Assembly (NCBI GenBank): GCA_903772945.1 | Contig: CAICTM010000449.1 | Location: 1 to 64,000 of the forward strand | DNA: 64,000 nt | From: Seminavis robusta | Taxonomy: Eukaryota > Bacillariophyta > Bacillariophyceae > Naviculales > Naviculaceae | Reading direction: 5' to 3' | Part shown: positions 44,411 to 54,674 of the stretch, in pieces | Numbering within the stretch: the first letter of the stretch is position 1 | How the letters are laid out: each line of letters begins with the position of its first letter | Made by a program: the position numbers and the translations under genes | The notes under the pieces: generated by a model | Databases searched by the model: none | What the model was told of the DNA's origin: nothing | The model's input: only the letters and a program-made list of their open reading frames with translations

Positions 44411-46152
44411 TTAATATTCCGTTGCGACAATGAGGGAAGATTCAGCCGGAATGTTCAACTTCTTTTCGAGTCGACCAAGTCGAATTTCCATGACTCTCGC
44501 AAGGGGAGCGCTGGAGGAGTCACCGCTGTCTATTTCCGCCCTGATTTTCAGGTACTGTTTGCCAACCACCAGATAGCCATCCCAGAGATTCTTATCCGCG
44601 GCATCCTCCGTAATCTCTTTCCTTTGGACAATAGATTCTTTCAGGTCAGAACTGACGCTGGTGATCGATGCCATGACGTCTGCCGCAGCTTGTTTGCCGC
44701 CTTTACCGGCAGCATCAGCGCTTCCTGTCATATCGACGGTGGAATCACTCTTCAAACTGGCTTCCAGAAACGTGGCAAATTTGCCTTCAATTGTGGGATG
44801 GAGTTTGCAGAGATAGGCACAATAGTACACCGCTATGGCAGGTACGGCCGCCATTCCCTTCCGAGGAGTACACCACCTCTTCACTATGCAATAAGTCCAT
44901 ATGTCATTGCTATGATGGCCCGATATCTTCATTTGTGCAAGACAATTATCTTTGGACTTCATCAAATCGCTCATCAGCCGCTGAACTGACTTGTTGTTCT
45001 GGTCACGGTTAATGTCATTCAAGTTGAAACCGAATTCGGCACTGTACGCAAGTAGATGTTCGTCTTCCCCCTCCTGGAGACCCAAGACGTCGTCAAATAA
45101 CCGTTCCTCAAACGTCTCATTCGTCTCATTCATGTGCTCTGAAACGAGAAGCCAAAAGTCCTTGAACGGATTTCCGGTCACACCCTCCTGTGAAAGTGGC
45201 TCTCGTTCGAAGTCCTTTCGATTATTGCTGTCGTTGAGGGAGACGAAGTGAGGGTAAATAGTAGGATGGAAGCAGATATTGAGGACTTTGACGAGAGTGT
45301 TGATCCTCTTGGCTAAGGGATCCAACGCAAGGTTTGAAACTGTCGTGTCGTTGTACATGGTTCCCATCTCAATACTGCGGGCAATCTCCTTCCTAGCATC
45401 GCACATTGTCATGCTGCCTCCTCCCTTGACTTGACACTTCAGAGTGAGTTCACGGATCTGTACACTACTGAATTTTGACAGATCAAATGTCATTTCGTTT
45501 GGTTCTCCTTTGTCGTAGATCAACGTCTTGGCCACACGGTACATCTCCTTATCTTTCGGATTCTCTTCTTCACCGCAGACAATTTGCTTTTTCAAGGGGT
45601 CGTACTTGCTGATCACAACTTTGATGCGCTCTGCCTGCTTAGCATCGGCCACCTTCTTCGCTATTTTCTCGTCCTCTTTCTTCTTCTTTTGTCCGGCCTT
45701 TGCCGCTTCCCTCATGACCTTTCGCTCTGACGGGGATGCAGACCTAGCAGGCGAAGGGGAGCTAGCACGATACCGTGGCGGCCGCTCCCGTGACTCTTGC
45801 GCTTTGAGTTGTCCCATGTACATGTCTTGGGCAATCGATCTTCGTAATATGGCAGTGGTGGTAGCGGCACTGCGAGGGCTCGCTGTTGGTGGAGTTGCTG
45901 CGTCTGCAGCTGGCGCTTTTGTTGTAGATCCCACAAGCTAAGACGTGGACGCCCACCGACAAGGAAATTCGCTGCGGGAATTGAGGCTGCTGCTGCGACT
46001 GCTACGACTGGAATGACTGGGGCTGCATCCACTACTTCGGCAGCCAATACTTCGGCTTCCTCTTCGTCTCTCTTCCTCTTGTACCGCTCATCAGACTCCC
46101 GCATTTGCCGTTCTATATCTTGGCTAGAACCATCGCTATCATCTAAAGCCAT
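44411..46152 (-). CDS. Second ORF of the Harbinger-like element
   Basis: The frame 45934-44411 encodes 507 residues, and an overlapping upstream frame (46152-45712) supplies a likely start MALDDSDGSSQDIERQMRES; the two differ by one frame shift near 45930-45960, where both read Ala/Gln/Pro-rich low complexity. The protein has a basic coiled-coil-like head (RKVMREAAKAGQKKKKEDEK), a folded centre (RINTLVKVLNICFHPTIYPH; NPFKDFWLLVSEHMNET; GHHSNDIWTYCIVKRWCTP; AYLCKLHPTIEGKFATFLEA) and a C-terminal helical part. Proteins with this wording recur in diatom genomes to my recollection, which fits a transposon-borne gene. Function unknown; an accessory DNA-binding role is inferred from its place in the element. 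Confidence 0.6.
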
Positions 46153-46478
46153 GACAACGACAACGACAACGACAACGGCAACGGTTGGAGTGCAATTCGA
46201 TTCGGTTACGGGGATAGGAAGAACTCAAAAAAAGGGAAATTGTGGTGAAAGAGGAGCCACAAATGGATGCACATGATGATTGCCTGTGGATCCACATGCA
46301 CGAGGATAGCTATGGCAACCCACGAGATTCTATCAAAGAACAATCATATGCGATTTTCACGAGTTTTCCTGACGTACGGTGATTGCGTTTTGGCAGAATC
46401 TGGTGGGTTGGCCATTTTCGTTAGAGTTGGGGATTCGTTGGGACTGACGTTTTCGGAAGCTGGCTGGCTCTAAGCCAA

Positions 46479-46563
46479 ATCCATTTCCACGAAAGCTGCG
46501 GTACGGCGAATTGATAATGTGAAATCAATGGTTCGCCGTACCGCAGCTTTCGTGGAAATGGAT
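46479..46563. repeat. Perfect 32-bp inverted repeat with a 21-nt loop
   Basis: Arms at 46479-46510 and 46532-46563 are exact reverse complements over 32 bp and centre on the sequence CGAAAGCTGCGGTACGGCG; the loop is 46511-46531. Perfect pairing over this length is far beyond chance for a spacer and implies recent origin or selection. It lies just outside the right candidate end of the Harbinger-like element and about 420 bp upstream of the transporter start. Confidence 0.95.
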
Positions 46564-46979
46564 GGAAAGCAAGCCGATTTTAACAGTTAAATAGATTTCA
46601 CGAACGAAGGGAGGAATAAAGAGGCTTAAATAGCTGGTTAGGACCCCGCCTGAGTGACGTGGCCAAGAAAGGAAAGTTGCAACCACCGCGAATCGCATCC
46701 ATCATTTCTTCGCCCATTGCTGTCGTTGTTCCTGTTGATGTGGTCGTTACATTTTAGCGGCTAGCTACACCTCACATCCACATCACTTGATGTCCAATGA
46801 ATGTGACGATTCAATCAGCAAGCAGACTCCATCTTATTCATTCATTGTTATCCCAGCTTTTGCACAATACAGATAGATAGATAGATAGATAGCTTCATCG
46901 CTTCATCTTGCACAGCATAAAACCGCTCAAGCAAGTTCCATTGACCTTCCAAGAACAGAATTCCCTTCAGTTATTCGTA
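46564..46979. promoter_or_regulatory. Upstream region of the SLC10A7-like gene
   Basis: About 416 bp, with no ORF other than the in-frame upstream ATG at 46908. A (GATA)n run occupies 46871-46892. This is probably the promoter and 5' UTR of the transporter. Confidence 0.4.
46871..46892. repeat. (GATA)n microsatellite
   Basis: Five tandem copies of GATA in the presumed 5' leader region of the transporter gene. Confidence 0.9.
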
Positions 46980-48736
46980 ATGTGCCTACCCGACAAGGAA
47001 GAAGACAACAGCAACAGGGATACCACCAACAACAACAGCCAGGCCAATATCACTACCAACCATACCGAAACGACAGAGCCTTTGCCAATGTCCACAGAAG
47101 ACCCCAGCAAGTCTCCAGTTCTTTCGCAAGAATCCCACAACAATAGCAACATGAGTACCCAAACGCCTCCGGTACCACCCGAAATATCGGCACCCACCAT
47201 CATTCGCGACGACGACAATAATAATAATACGCAAGATTTGGAAGAACCCAAACCAACTTGTTGGGAACGATTTGTCAAGTTTTATTGGGCCAATGAATTC
47301 GTCATCTTGATCGTCATTGTCATTCTATTGGCCAGGGCTTATCCGCCTCTCGGGGCAGTCTACCTGGCTCCACATATCACAGCGACATGGAGTAAGTTAG
47401 TTGTGTTGAATTAGTGGACAATCCAACACACACAAGGCGTGGGTACCGTATGAGACTTGATTTTGGGGGTATCTGACTCTTGCCATTTCTTCTCTTTCTA
47501 TATACTGACTTTCCACGCAATTGCAAACAGTTGCCGTGGTCTTCATTTTCAGTAAGTTGCCCCTCTTTGCAACTGGGAATCGATGTATTTGTTGTATTCA
47601 TGGTATTATATTCTAACCACTGTACATCCAACTTTCCCTCCTCTTTCTGTCTCTTTTGTGGAACAGTCATGGCCGGTTTGGGGTTGAAAACAGAAGAACT
47701 CACCAACGCTTTCAAACAAATACGCTTCAATCTGTTTGTGCAAACATTCAATTTTGGACTCATATCCGTCACTGTCTTTGGCGTTAGTCGGTTGCTCATT
47801 GAACTGGGGATTTTGGATCGAGCATTGGCCGATGGAATGGTCGTTTGTGCTTGTCTACCACTCACCATCAACATGGTTTGCGTCTTAACCAAATCGGCGG
47901 GAGGAGATGAAGCCGCCGCCATTTTCAATGCTGCCTTTGGTAACATGTGTGGCGTCTTTTTGAGTCCAGTCCTGATTTTGGGGTACCTGGGGGTGACTGG
48001 TGACGTCGATCTCTTTCAAGTCTTTTACAAACTCTGTTTGCGGGTCGTACTCCCTGTGGCCATTGGACAGCTCTTGCAGAAATTTTCCAAAACCGTCGTC
48101 CAGTTTGTCAAACTACACAAACCCAAATTCAAACAAGCGCAACAATACGCGTTGGTATTCATTGTCTACACGGTATTTTGCCGTACTTTCAACTCGGATG
48201 AAGGCAAATCGGAAGTGGGTGATATCTTCTTGATGATTCTCTTCCAATTCCTGCTGTTGGTGTTCTTTATGATTGTGGCATGGATTCTCCTGGGTTGGTT
48301 CTTTCCAAAATCACCCGAACTACGTGTCATGGGATTGTTTGGTTGCACCCACAAGACAGTTGCCATGGGGGTGCCGCTGATCAATGCCATTTACGAATCA
48401 TCGCCCTACGTGGGCCAATACACTCTCCCGCTCCTGATTTGGCACCCCATGCAGTTGCTGCTGGGGTCCTTTTTGGTGCCGAAATTGGTGGCCTTTGTGG
48501 AACGGGAGCATGAACGATTGGGAGTCAATCCAGATGGTGAGGATGAGGACAAGAATAATCGCAATAATAGCACTGACAACAACAACCAGACGGATGAAGA
48601 AGCTCCTGCCCCTCCAGAAGAACCAGAACGTGATCAAGGATCATCAGATGAGTCGAGGGAAAAAGAAGACGAGGTACATCCCAACGCGGAGAGCATGTTG
48701 ACAGGGAGCTACCACACAGAGGACATGAATGCGTAA
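46980..48736 (+). CDS. SLC10A7-like (SBF family) transporter with a 21-nt exon
   Basis: Exons 46980-47391, 47531-47551 (21 nt) and 47667-48736; introns 139 and 115 nt, both GTAAGT...ACAG. The joins read HITATWIAVVFIFIMAGLGL followed by KTEELTNAF, which is the SLC10A7 signature (W-AV--IF---GL-LKTEEL), so the tiny exon is well supported. The product is 500 residues, with an Asn/Thr-rich cytosolic head of about 95 residues, roughly ten membrane segments, and an acidic Asn/Glu-rich tail. Other blocks: [60 protein letters not shown] and [19 protein letters not shown]. Family knowledge: sodium-coupled organic anion transporter fold; SLC10A7 influences calcium handling and secretory-pathway glycosylation. 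The start could instead be 46908 in the same frame. Confidence 0.9.
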
Positions 48737-48896
48737 ATCAATTATTGTACATAGAAAAACATTTTACAAAGGTAAATGTACTGAACTCTAGCTAGTGCAT
48801 GAGCTTCGTCTTCGTTTGAACAACGTCAGCTCCTTTGAATTGATGCTGGTCATTAGTACAGCAGTAGCAAAAATGGTCTATGTCTGTTGTGTTTGT
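48737..48896. other. Short convergent spacer
   Basis: 160 bp between the 3' ends of the transporter and the aminodeoxychorismate synthase. Contains CTAGCTAG near 48788. Nothing else is seen. Confidence 0.5.
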
Positions 48897-51800
48897 TCAA
48901 TTGGGTTCGGTTGTCTTCTGTTTCGAGAGCCTCAAAACTGCATCTCCCTGCGGGACACCTGCCCATTCTTCTACTGCTCGGATTACAGCTGAAGCTTTCA
49001 GGATCATCTCCTCATATTCGTCCGTGCTTTCGCTCAAGGCTGTGATGGCGCCACCTGCACCAATGCTCACCTTCCATTGACGTTCGTCCACGCTAGAAGG
49101 TTGTAATGCCCCAGACAATGGTGGTTTCGAAGTCACGGTGGGCTGGAGGACAGCGGAGCGGATCACAATGTTCATGTCCATCGAGCCATTCATGCTGATG
49201 TATCCGAGACATCCAGAGTAGGGTCCGCGACTGACGCCTTCTTCAAGCCGCTCCAAGATTTCCATTGATCGGATCTTTGGAGCCCCCGTCATGCTGCCCC
49301 CTGGAAAGGTGGCCTTGAGGATATCGATTGCATTGGCTTTTGCAGGATCCAGTCTGCCGCGTATTGTCGAAACCATCTGGTGCACCGTTGCATAAGATTC
49401 AATGTCCATCAGGTTGGAGACATGGACTGATCCTACCTCGCACACACGGCTCAAATCATTACGTAGCAGGTCTACAATCATCAAGTTCTCTGCTTGGTTC
49501 TTGATGGACGATTTCAAATCGAGAGCGCGTTGCATGTCTTCAGCAGCCTCTGTGGCGGAAAAGCCCGTCGCAGGGTCAACGGGTTGCACTCGGGCACATG
49601 TTCCCTTGATTGGCTTGGCTTCCACTTGCAGCTCCATTTCGGATCTGTCCGAGCCGTTGTCCAGAGTTTTTCTTTTACGCTTGATGGACACAAAGCGTTC
49701 CGGAGAACTACAGCAGATTGCCATTGACGAGGACTCGTCCTTGTCATTCGTGCCATCACCACGGCTCGCCGTGTTCCAGTTCAGAAAGGCAGAGAACGGT
49801 GCCGGATTCCGTCTTCGCAGTATTTTGTACAAGTCTAGCGGAGACGATGCTTGATCGAGCACTGCAACCTGGGCTTCCAACTGGTTCGTTAGACACAGCT
49901 CATAGCTCTCTCCAAGGCGTATCTGCTCTTGGCAGTCAGCAAAATTCTGATTGTAGCAATCGCGAGATCTATTCGGAGAAAAGTCGACGGAGGGTGGCAA
50001 TCTTTTGCTGTCCGACAAGTCGCTATCATGTCCACCATTTACATTGGCAATGTATTTTTGATGTTCGGGCTCAGCACTCATGGACTGCATCCTTCTAGCA
50101 GTGGACATCATCCATTGCATTGTTGACTCGGTCCTTGCGTTCAGGTCACGACCGCTAGCATCCTCATGTTGGTCAACTAGGCCAATCAGATACCACTCTT
50201 TGTTAGTGTGATCGTAAACCCAGCTCTTGTCTAGAAAGAGGAAGGCAGCAGTAGGGACTCTCTCTTTGGATTGTTGTTTGCTCTTGGGCGGTGGTGGGCT
50301 ACGCAAGGAGTCCTCCGAAGGCTTCCACTTGGCGCGAGCCCCTTGTTCTTGTTCCTCCAAGAATTTTTCGCTGTCATGTCGCACTTCGTACCCAAGGTAC
50401 CCAACATGGCCACCTCGGAAATCAAAGGGCAGTGAATGTCCATCATCTGGTACGGATGATGACAGATGAACCGAACCATCATTCTGGAAAGATACCATTT
50501 CGACATGATCGGTTGCATAGGCATGTTCCTCTTGTAAGAACGAGAATATGTCCTTATGAGCAAGCTTGACTTGCTGCCCGGCATCATTGCGACGAAACAA
50601 GCCTTGATACCGTTCGCCGTATTCCTTTCCAAAGTACTCGATAGGCCGGTTTCCCGCGCCAAGAATAGAAGCGTACGACTGAGGTGCACTACTAGTAGCA
50701 GAGCCGGAACCTGCAGTGCAGGGATTGCTCTGAATACCTCTGGAGGTATCTAGCCAAACCGAATATGGCTCGGTGCGCAAAAACTCTTCAAAAACTTGCA
50801 ACGGGGAAGCGTCGTTGCTTGTCGTATCAACTCTGTGGACGTATACCTTGTACTTTGACTTGCCGACGGTGGCGTCTTCCTTGACGCCGTTCACACGAGT
50901 GCCTGCAGCAGTTGGCGATTCATTGGTACGGTGGTTCGGAGATTGCGTCCGTCTATCATGGCCATTTGGTCGAATAGGAGCGTGCTGGATTCGACGATAC
51001 TGTTGCTGATGATTGGATCCGGATGAGCCTCCATTGACGTGACCATCGACAGTGCTCTGGGAATTTCCGTTGACTTGGCGTGTCTTTGCTAGACGTCGTC
51101 GTTGACGTACTGCAATGTCGCAAAAGTTCTTCAACAACTGAAACCCATACTGGGATCCAATGCTTTCTGGATGGAACTGCACTCCATAATGTGGATATTC
51201 CATGTGGCTCATGCCCATGAGTACTCTATCTTGGTCAGAGCTAAACGCAGTGGGTCGTAGGGGAGCATCGTCAGTCAAGCTAACTGAAAGGGAATGATAT
51301 CGCGTAACATTGAACCGCGATGGAATGTTCTTCCAAAGGAGATCCATCACCTCTGTTGTTGTTGAGTCACTGTTTTGGACCTCATCATCCTTCTTCCTAG
51401 TAGTAGTATACTGCAGTTCTTGTTCAATGGTCCGTACTTGACCGTGTACAGGACCGCAAAGATCCACCTTGGCTCCGTACACATGCCCCATGATTTGATG
51501 CCCCAGGCATACACCCAGAATCGGAAGGTCCGGGTTGTTTTCTATAATGGAAGGCGAGAGTGTCCCGATATCTTCTGGATGCGTGGGAGTTCCAGGTCCG
51601 GGAGATAAGATAACTCCATCGATGTGGATATCTGAGTACATTTGGACCACATCGGACCAGTCCTCAAAGGCGTCCTTGGCCAAAACAATGGGTGGTTTTT
51701 CACAGAGTTGAGCCAGCAAGTCAAACAGATTGTACGTGAAAGAGTCATAATGGTCAATCAGGAGTAGCTGTAGATTGTACTTTTGTGAGAGATGATTGTT

Positions 51801-52292
51801 GGGTTTTCTTCTTGTCTCGAAATGTTTTGTCATTGTTGTTGTTCTTGTTTTGGGATCAGAGCTCTTGGTTTCACGAGATACATAGAGCCTCTTGGAGCAG
51901 GAATTGGGGGTATCCGTGCCCGAAACTCCTTTTCTTGGCCGAGATGGCAATGTTGCTGTGGTGGCAGTGGTATTTGCTGGCCATGGACGATTTTTATCAG
52001 TGCCGTGGGGATCATGGTTGTCAAATTCTGTGTATAGGTTTTGGATAGGGCGCTTGTACCCGCTGTGCGCAAACGTTGGGAAACTCCTGAGAAAGCCAAA
52101 ACAGGAAGGAATGGCCCAAGAACCCAACAGACAAACATGAAGTCTTCTCCAAACGCGTATGCCTCCTTTTGTTCCCTTATGATGTCGATTTCTTGGCTCC
52201 ATCATCTTGATGATAATGACAGCTTGGTTGGGCAGTGAATGTTGAAAAAACCCAATGGACGGAGGTCCTGCTGTTTGCCAACGACCAAGCAA
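48897..52292 (-). CDS. Bifunctional aminodeoxychorismate synthase (PabA-PabB fusion)
   Basis: Turns chorismate and glutamine into 4-amino-4-deoxychorismate for p-aminobenzoate and folate. It is 1131 residues from the first Met; Met30 or Met31 near 52205 is an equally good start. The glutamine amidotransferase (about 170-410) has LLIDHYDSFTYNLFDLLAQL, GVILSPGPGTPTHPED, the nucleophile in LGVCLGHQIMGHVYG and the His/Glu of GVQFHPES. A 170-residue Ser/Asn/Gly-rich linker leads to the chorismate domain (from about 600): GGHVGYLGYE, IRLGESYELCLTNQ, NPAPFSAFLNW, SSPERFVS, ENLMIVDLLRNDLSRV, KATFPGGSMTGAPKIRSMEI and SIGAGGAITALSES. The key Lys is present in KPIKGTCAR; anthranilate synthase has Ala there (PIAGT), which decides for PabB. 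The N-terminus contains LLGSWAIPSCFGFLRSF, possibly a plastid leader. Confidence 0.93.
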   Translation of the reverse strand: MLGRWQTAGPPSIGFFQHSLPNQAVIIIKMMEPRNRHHKGTKGGIRVWRRLHVCLLGSWAIPSCFGFLRSFPTFAHSGYKRPIQNLYTEFDNHDPHGTDKNRPWPANTTATTATLPSRPRKGVSGTDTPNSCSKRLYVSRETKSSDPKTRTTTMTKHFETRRKPNNHLSQKYNLQLLLIDHYDSFTYNLFDLLAQLCEKPPIVLAKDAFEDWSDVVQMYSDIHIDGVILSPGPGTPTHPEDIGTLSPSIIENNPDLPILGVCLGHQIMGHVYGAKVDLCGPVHGQVRTIEQELQYTTTRKKDDEVQNSDSTTTEVMDLLWKNIPSRFNVTRYHSLSVSLTDDAPLRPTAFSSDQDRVLMGMSHMEYPHYGVQFHPESIGSQYGFQLLKNFCDIAVRQRRRLAKTRQVNGNSQSTVDGHVNGGSSGSNHQQQYRRIQHAPIRPNGHDRRTQSPNHRTNESPTAAGTRVNGVKEDATVGKSKYKVYVHRVDTTSNDASPLQVFEEFLRTEPYSVWLDTSRGIQSNPCTAGSGSATSSAPQSYASILGAGNRPIEYFGKEYGERYQGLFRRNDAGQQVKLAHKDIFSFLQEEHAYATDHVEMVSFQNDGSVHLSSSVPDDGHSLPFDFRGGHVGYLGYEVRHDSEKFLEEQEQGARAKWKPSEDSLRSPPPPKSKQQSKERVPTAAFLFLDKSWVYDHTNKEWYLIGLVDQHEDASGRDLNARTESTMQWMMSTARRMQSMSAEPEHQKYIANVNGGHDSDLSDSKRLPPSVDFSPNRSRDCYNQNFADCQEQIRLGESYELCLTNQLEAQVAVLDQASSPLDLYKILRRRNPAPFSAFLNWNTASRGDGTNDKDESSSMAICCSSPERFVSIKRKRKTLDNGSDRSEMELQVEAKPIKGTCARVQPVDPATGFSATEAAEDMQRALDLKSSIKNQAENLMIVDLLRNDLSRVCEVGSVHVSNLMDIESYATVHQMVSTIRGRLDPAKANAIDILKATFPGGSMTGAPKIRSMEILERLEEGVSRGPYSGCLGYISMNGSMDMNIVIRSAVLQPTVTSKPPLSGALQPSSVDERQWKVSIGAGGAITALSESTDEYEEMILKASAVIRAVEEWAGVPQGDAVLRLSKQKTTEPN

Positions 52293-53814
52293 TCAGAAGA
52301 AAGAAAGTAATATAGTAGTGGGCTGGAGGACTGGAGCCCTCAAATCCTTATCATTGCAGCCTAAGAATGAACTGCATCGACCTCTCGAGAGATCAACGAC
52401 ACAACTGACAGAGTGATGCTGAAGAGTCAAGGTCGTCACGTGCAACAGAATAGAAGCTTGACGATTGTTCCGGTTCGGACTGTGCTTCCAGCATCATTTC
52501 TTTTTCGTGGCCGTCGACGCAAGGTGATGATTCAATCACGAGTATCGAGACCCGAGGCAGCACAGCTGTGGAAGTGCCAATGGCGATTGCTTCTCGCGAC
52601 CCAACCAGTTCACAGTCAACTTTGGTAGAGGCTGACTTTACACCAGCAAACTGCACGGAACCAGCCAGTATAAAAGCATGAAATAACGATAATAGACTAA
52701 GAATATTTGAATTTACTAGCTAAATGGAGAATACAATTAGTAAAATTCGAAATATCTTTCTAATTCTTCCTGAAGAAGCCACAAAGATGATGTGGAAAGC
52801 ACTGCAATATTGTAAGATGAACTCAACCAATATGGCATGTACACCACCAAACTAACTATCTAGAGTTGTCTACATTCTTTGCTCATCACAGCCATGTGCT
52901 GGTTGTAGTGGTAACAGCCATGTAGAAGGCATTATCTTATGATATACTAGAATGCTTCATTTTTCATCCAAATATTCCCAAGTTCTCAGCTTCACTTTAT
53001 TTCGGACTGTGTGGCCCTTCTGCTATCAATCCAATCCTACATGTTGATCTAATATGCACATTAGGGAGGAAGAGATCATTGAAAGTGAGTAGGATCAACG
53101 AGTTAATAGAGTCTTCCATCGGCCGTTCGACGACGGCCGTTCGACGACAGTCCTCAACGATCTCGTCCTTGACAATCCCGTAGGAACAGCAGCTTCACTC
53201 TGGGCTGTCTCCAGGCTTCCTTGACTGTACCGGTATAGGTGTATACATGACTGCAGTGGGGTGGCTCGGTTCGATCAGAATTGGGATCAAAGAACAGCTG
53301 GAGGCTATTGGCCCCCCATAAAAAAAAAGCAAAAGTGAGTTCCCCACTTTGCTGGCTATTCGTCACTCCCACAACCACCAAATGAACAAATCACTACCTC
53401 CACTGTAACCAGCATATCCATATTATGTATCCCCAATCAAGGTATTGATAGGGTGGCCTCGCGATGTTCCGATCAATAGTCAACTGGTTGGAACAATCAA
53501 CTGGTTGGGTCGCGAGTAGATTGCAAGCCAACGGTCTATATAGCTACAGCCGTAGCAGGAGCCGTACCAGTACGCTGTACTAGCTACTAGTAGTACCAGT
53601 ACCGATTCTGGTACTGTATCGTTTTTGGGTACTGTACGATACTGTCTTTGGGGGGGTGGATATTATAAAAAACGGATCTGGTTACTTAGGGGATGAGGCA
53701 GGGACCCAATGCCTGAGGTCTGACTTAGGGCTTAAGAGAGGGCGCAAGCCCGACAGCCCGATGGTCAGGCCGAAGACCAAAGGGGCACAGCCGGCCCTAA
53801 GTACCGGTTCGTTT
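52293..53814. other. Gene-poor spacer left of the retroelement, with a stem-rich segment
   Basis: No recognised gene. A minus-strand ORF of 87 residues (52656-52393) has loosely protein-like wording, but no family. Palindromic words occur near 53229 (GTACCGGTA) and 53575-53605. The stretch 53683-53803 is described separately. Confidence 0.45.
53683..53803. ncRNA. Candidate structured segment with nested complementary stems
   Basis: Several perfect complementary pairs lie within 121 bases. TACTTAGGG (53683) or, alternatively, ACTTAGGGC (53723) can pair with GGCCCTAAGTA at 53793-53803, nine base pairs each way. AGGCA/TGCCT closes a 9-nt loop (53696-53714). GGGC-GCAA-GCCC (53740-53751) is a stem with a GNRA-type tetraloop. 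TGGTC/GACCA (53762-53779) closes an 8-nt loop, and GCCTGA/TCAGGC (53711/53765) is an alternative pairing. Expression and strand are unknown; the fold could equally form on either strand. It sits immediately left of the candidate LTR and might belong to the retroelement or an insertion. Confidence 0.3.
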
Positions 53815-54674
53815 TGTTAGGAACGAATAACGGCTGGTTTGTATTTGTAACCGCCGGTCTGTGTAGAACTCTGTACAGTACTACTGACTACGGTATCAAA
53901 TACAAAACCTGCCGGTTCGTTCTCATACGGTAGGAATCATAGGCCTCCGGAAGCCACAGAGGTCCAGCACCGCACTCCGAGATTTCTGGACCGCAAGTTG
54001 CAAAAATGATGTCCTATTTTCTAAGCCTGCAGAACTGATTGGCCTACGATTGGCCTTTGATTGGCCAACGATTTGCCACATAGCATTTCGATTGGCCAGA
54101 ACTTGGCCACTGATTGGCCACTGATTGGCTAATGATTGGCCTCAAAGTCTATAGTAAAACAGTACCGATTGGCCAGTGATTGGCCAAAACGTGGCCAGTA
54201 AATGTCCTCAATTGGCCACTTTGCTTAGTCCATTGGCCAAGTGCAATACACGGCTCTTAGCCTTATTCGCGACTCGATCCTAGATAGGGTTTGAGTTCGA
54301 CTCATGACGTAGTCCTTCGCGAATAGTTATTGAGACAGGGTTCTCATGACTGCTAGTCATACTAGGTTGTCGATGGAACATCGCTCTAGATATTTAGCCG
54401 GCGTGGAAAGCTTCCACGCTACTGGACAGCTACTAGCTGAAGTTTCCACCTGTTCCGGAAATGGACCGTGGAGTACTTAGAGTTATTACCATAACCTACG
54501 ATATCACACTTCGAGGCCTCCCGCGGGAGACCAACTTCAATGAGCTTCACAACGATCTCTCTCATGGATTAGTTTTTGTAGCTTTCTAATCTCTCTCATA
54601 ACTTTCATTCTCTCAAACTCAAAACACTCGAAAGATCTTTACACTAGCTTTTAGCGTAGTGCATTTTGTTAACA
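53815..54674 (+). repeat. Candidate long terminal repeat of the fossil element
   Basis: The segment begins TGTTAGGAACG and ends TTTGTTAACA, so its ends form the TGTTA...TAACA inverted termini usual for LTRs, and the gag region starts about 40 bp further on. Inside are about eleven copies of TTGGCC in 54035-54240, a perfect hairpin GCGTGGAA-AGC-TTCCACGC (54401-54419) and ATTCGCGA/TCGCGAAT arms. No second copy was found in the window to confirm the ends. Confidence 0.45.

Larger units (their letters stand above)
42963..46436. mobile_element. Decayed PIF/Harbinger-type DNA transposon
   Basis: Span set by a candidate pair of imperfect terminal inverted repeats: GAATCCCCAACT...CTAA...CGAAAAT at 42963-42987 and its complement at 46414-46436. 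Inside are a broken DDE transposase on the plus strand and a second, nearly intact ORF on the minus strand, arranged tail to tail. Two-ORF organisation is normal for PIF/Harbinger elements, though the second ORF is usually Myb/SANT-like and this one is not obviously so. No target-site duplication was identified, so the true ends may lie further out. Confidence 0.6.

Noticed and set aside
48897-52292. Anthranilate synthase
   Set aside because: The active-site segment is PIKGT with Lys, the mark of aminodeoxychorismate synthase, not PIAGT.
54285-54310. tRNA B-box-like word (GAGTTCGACTC)
   Set aside because: No matching A box or acceptor stem at the right distance; it lies within the candidate LTR.
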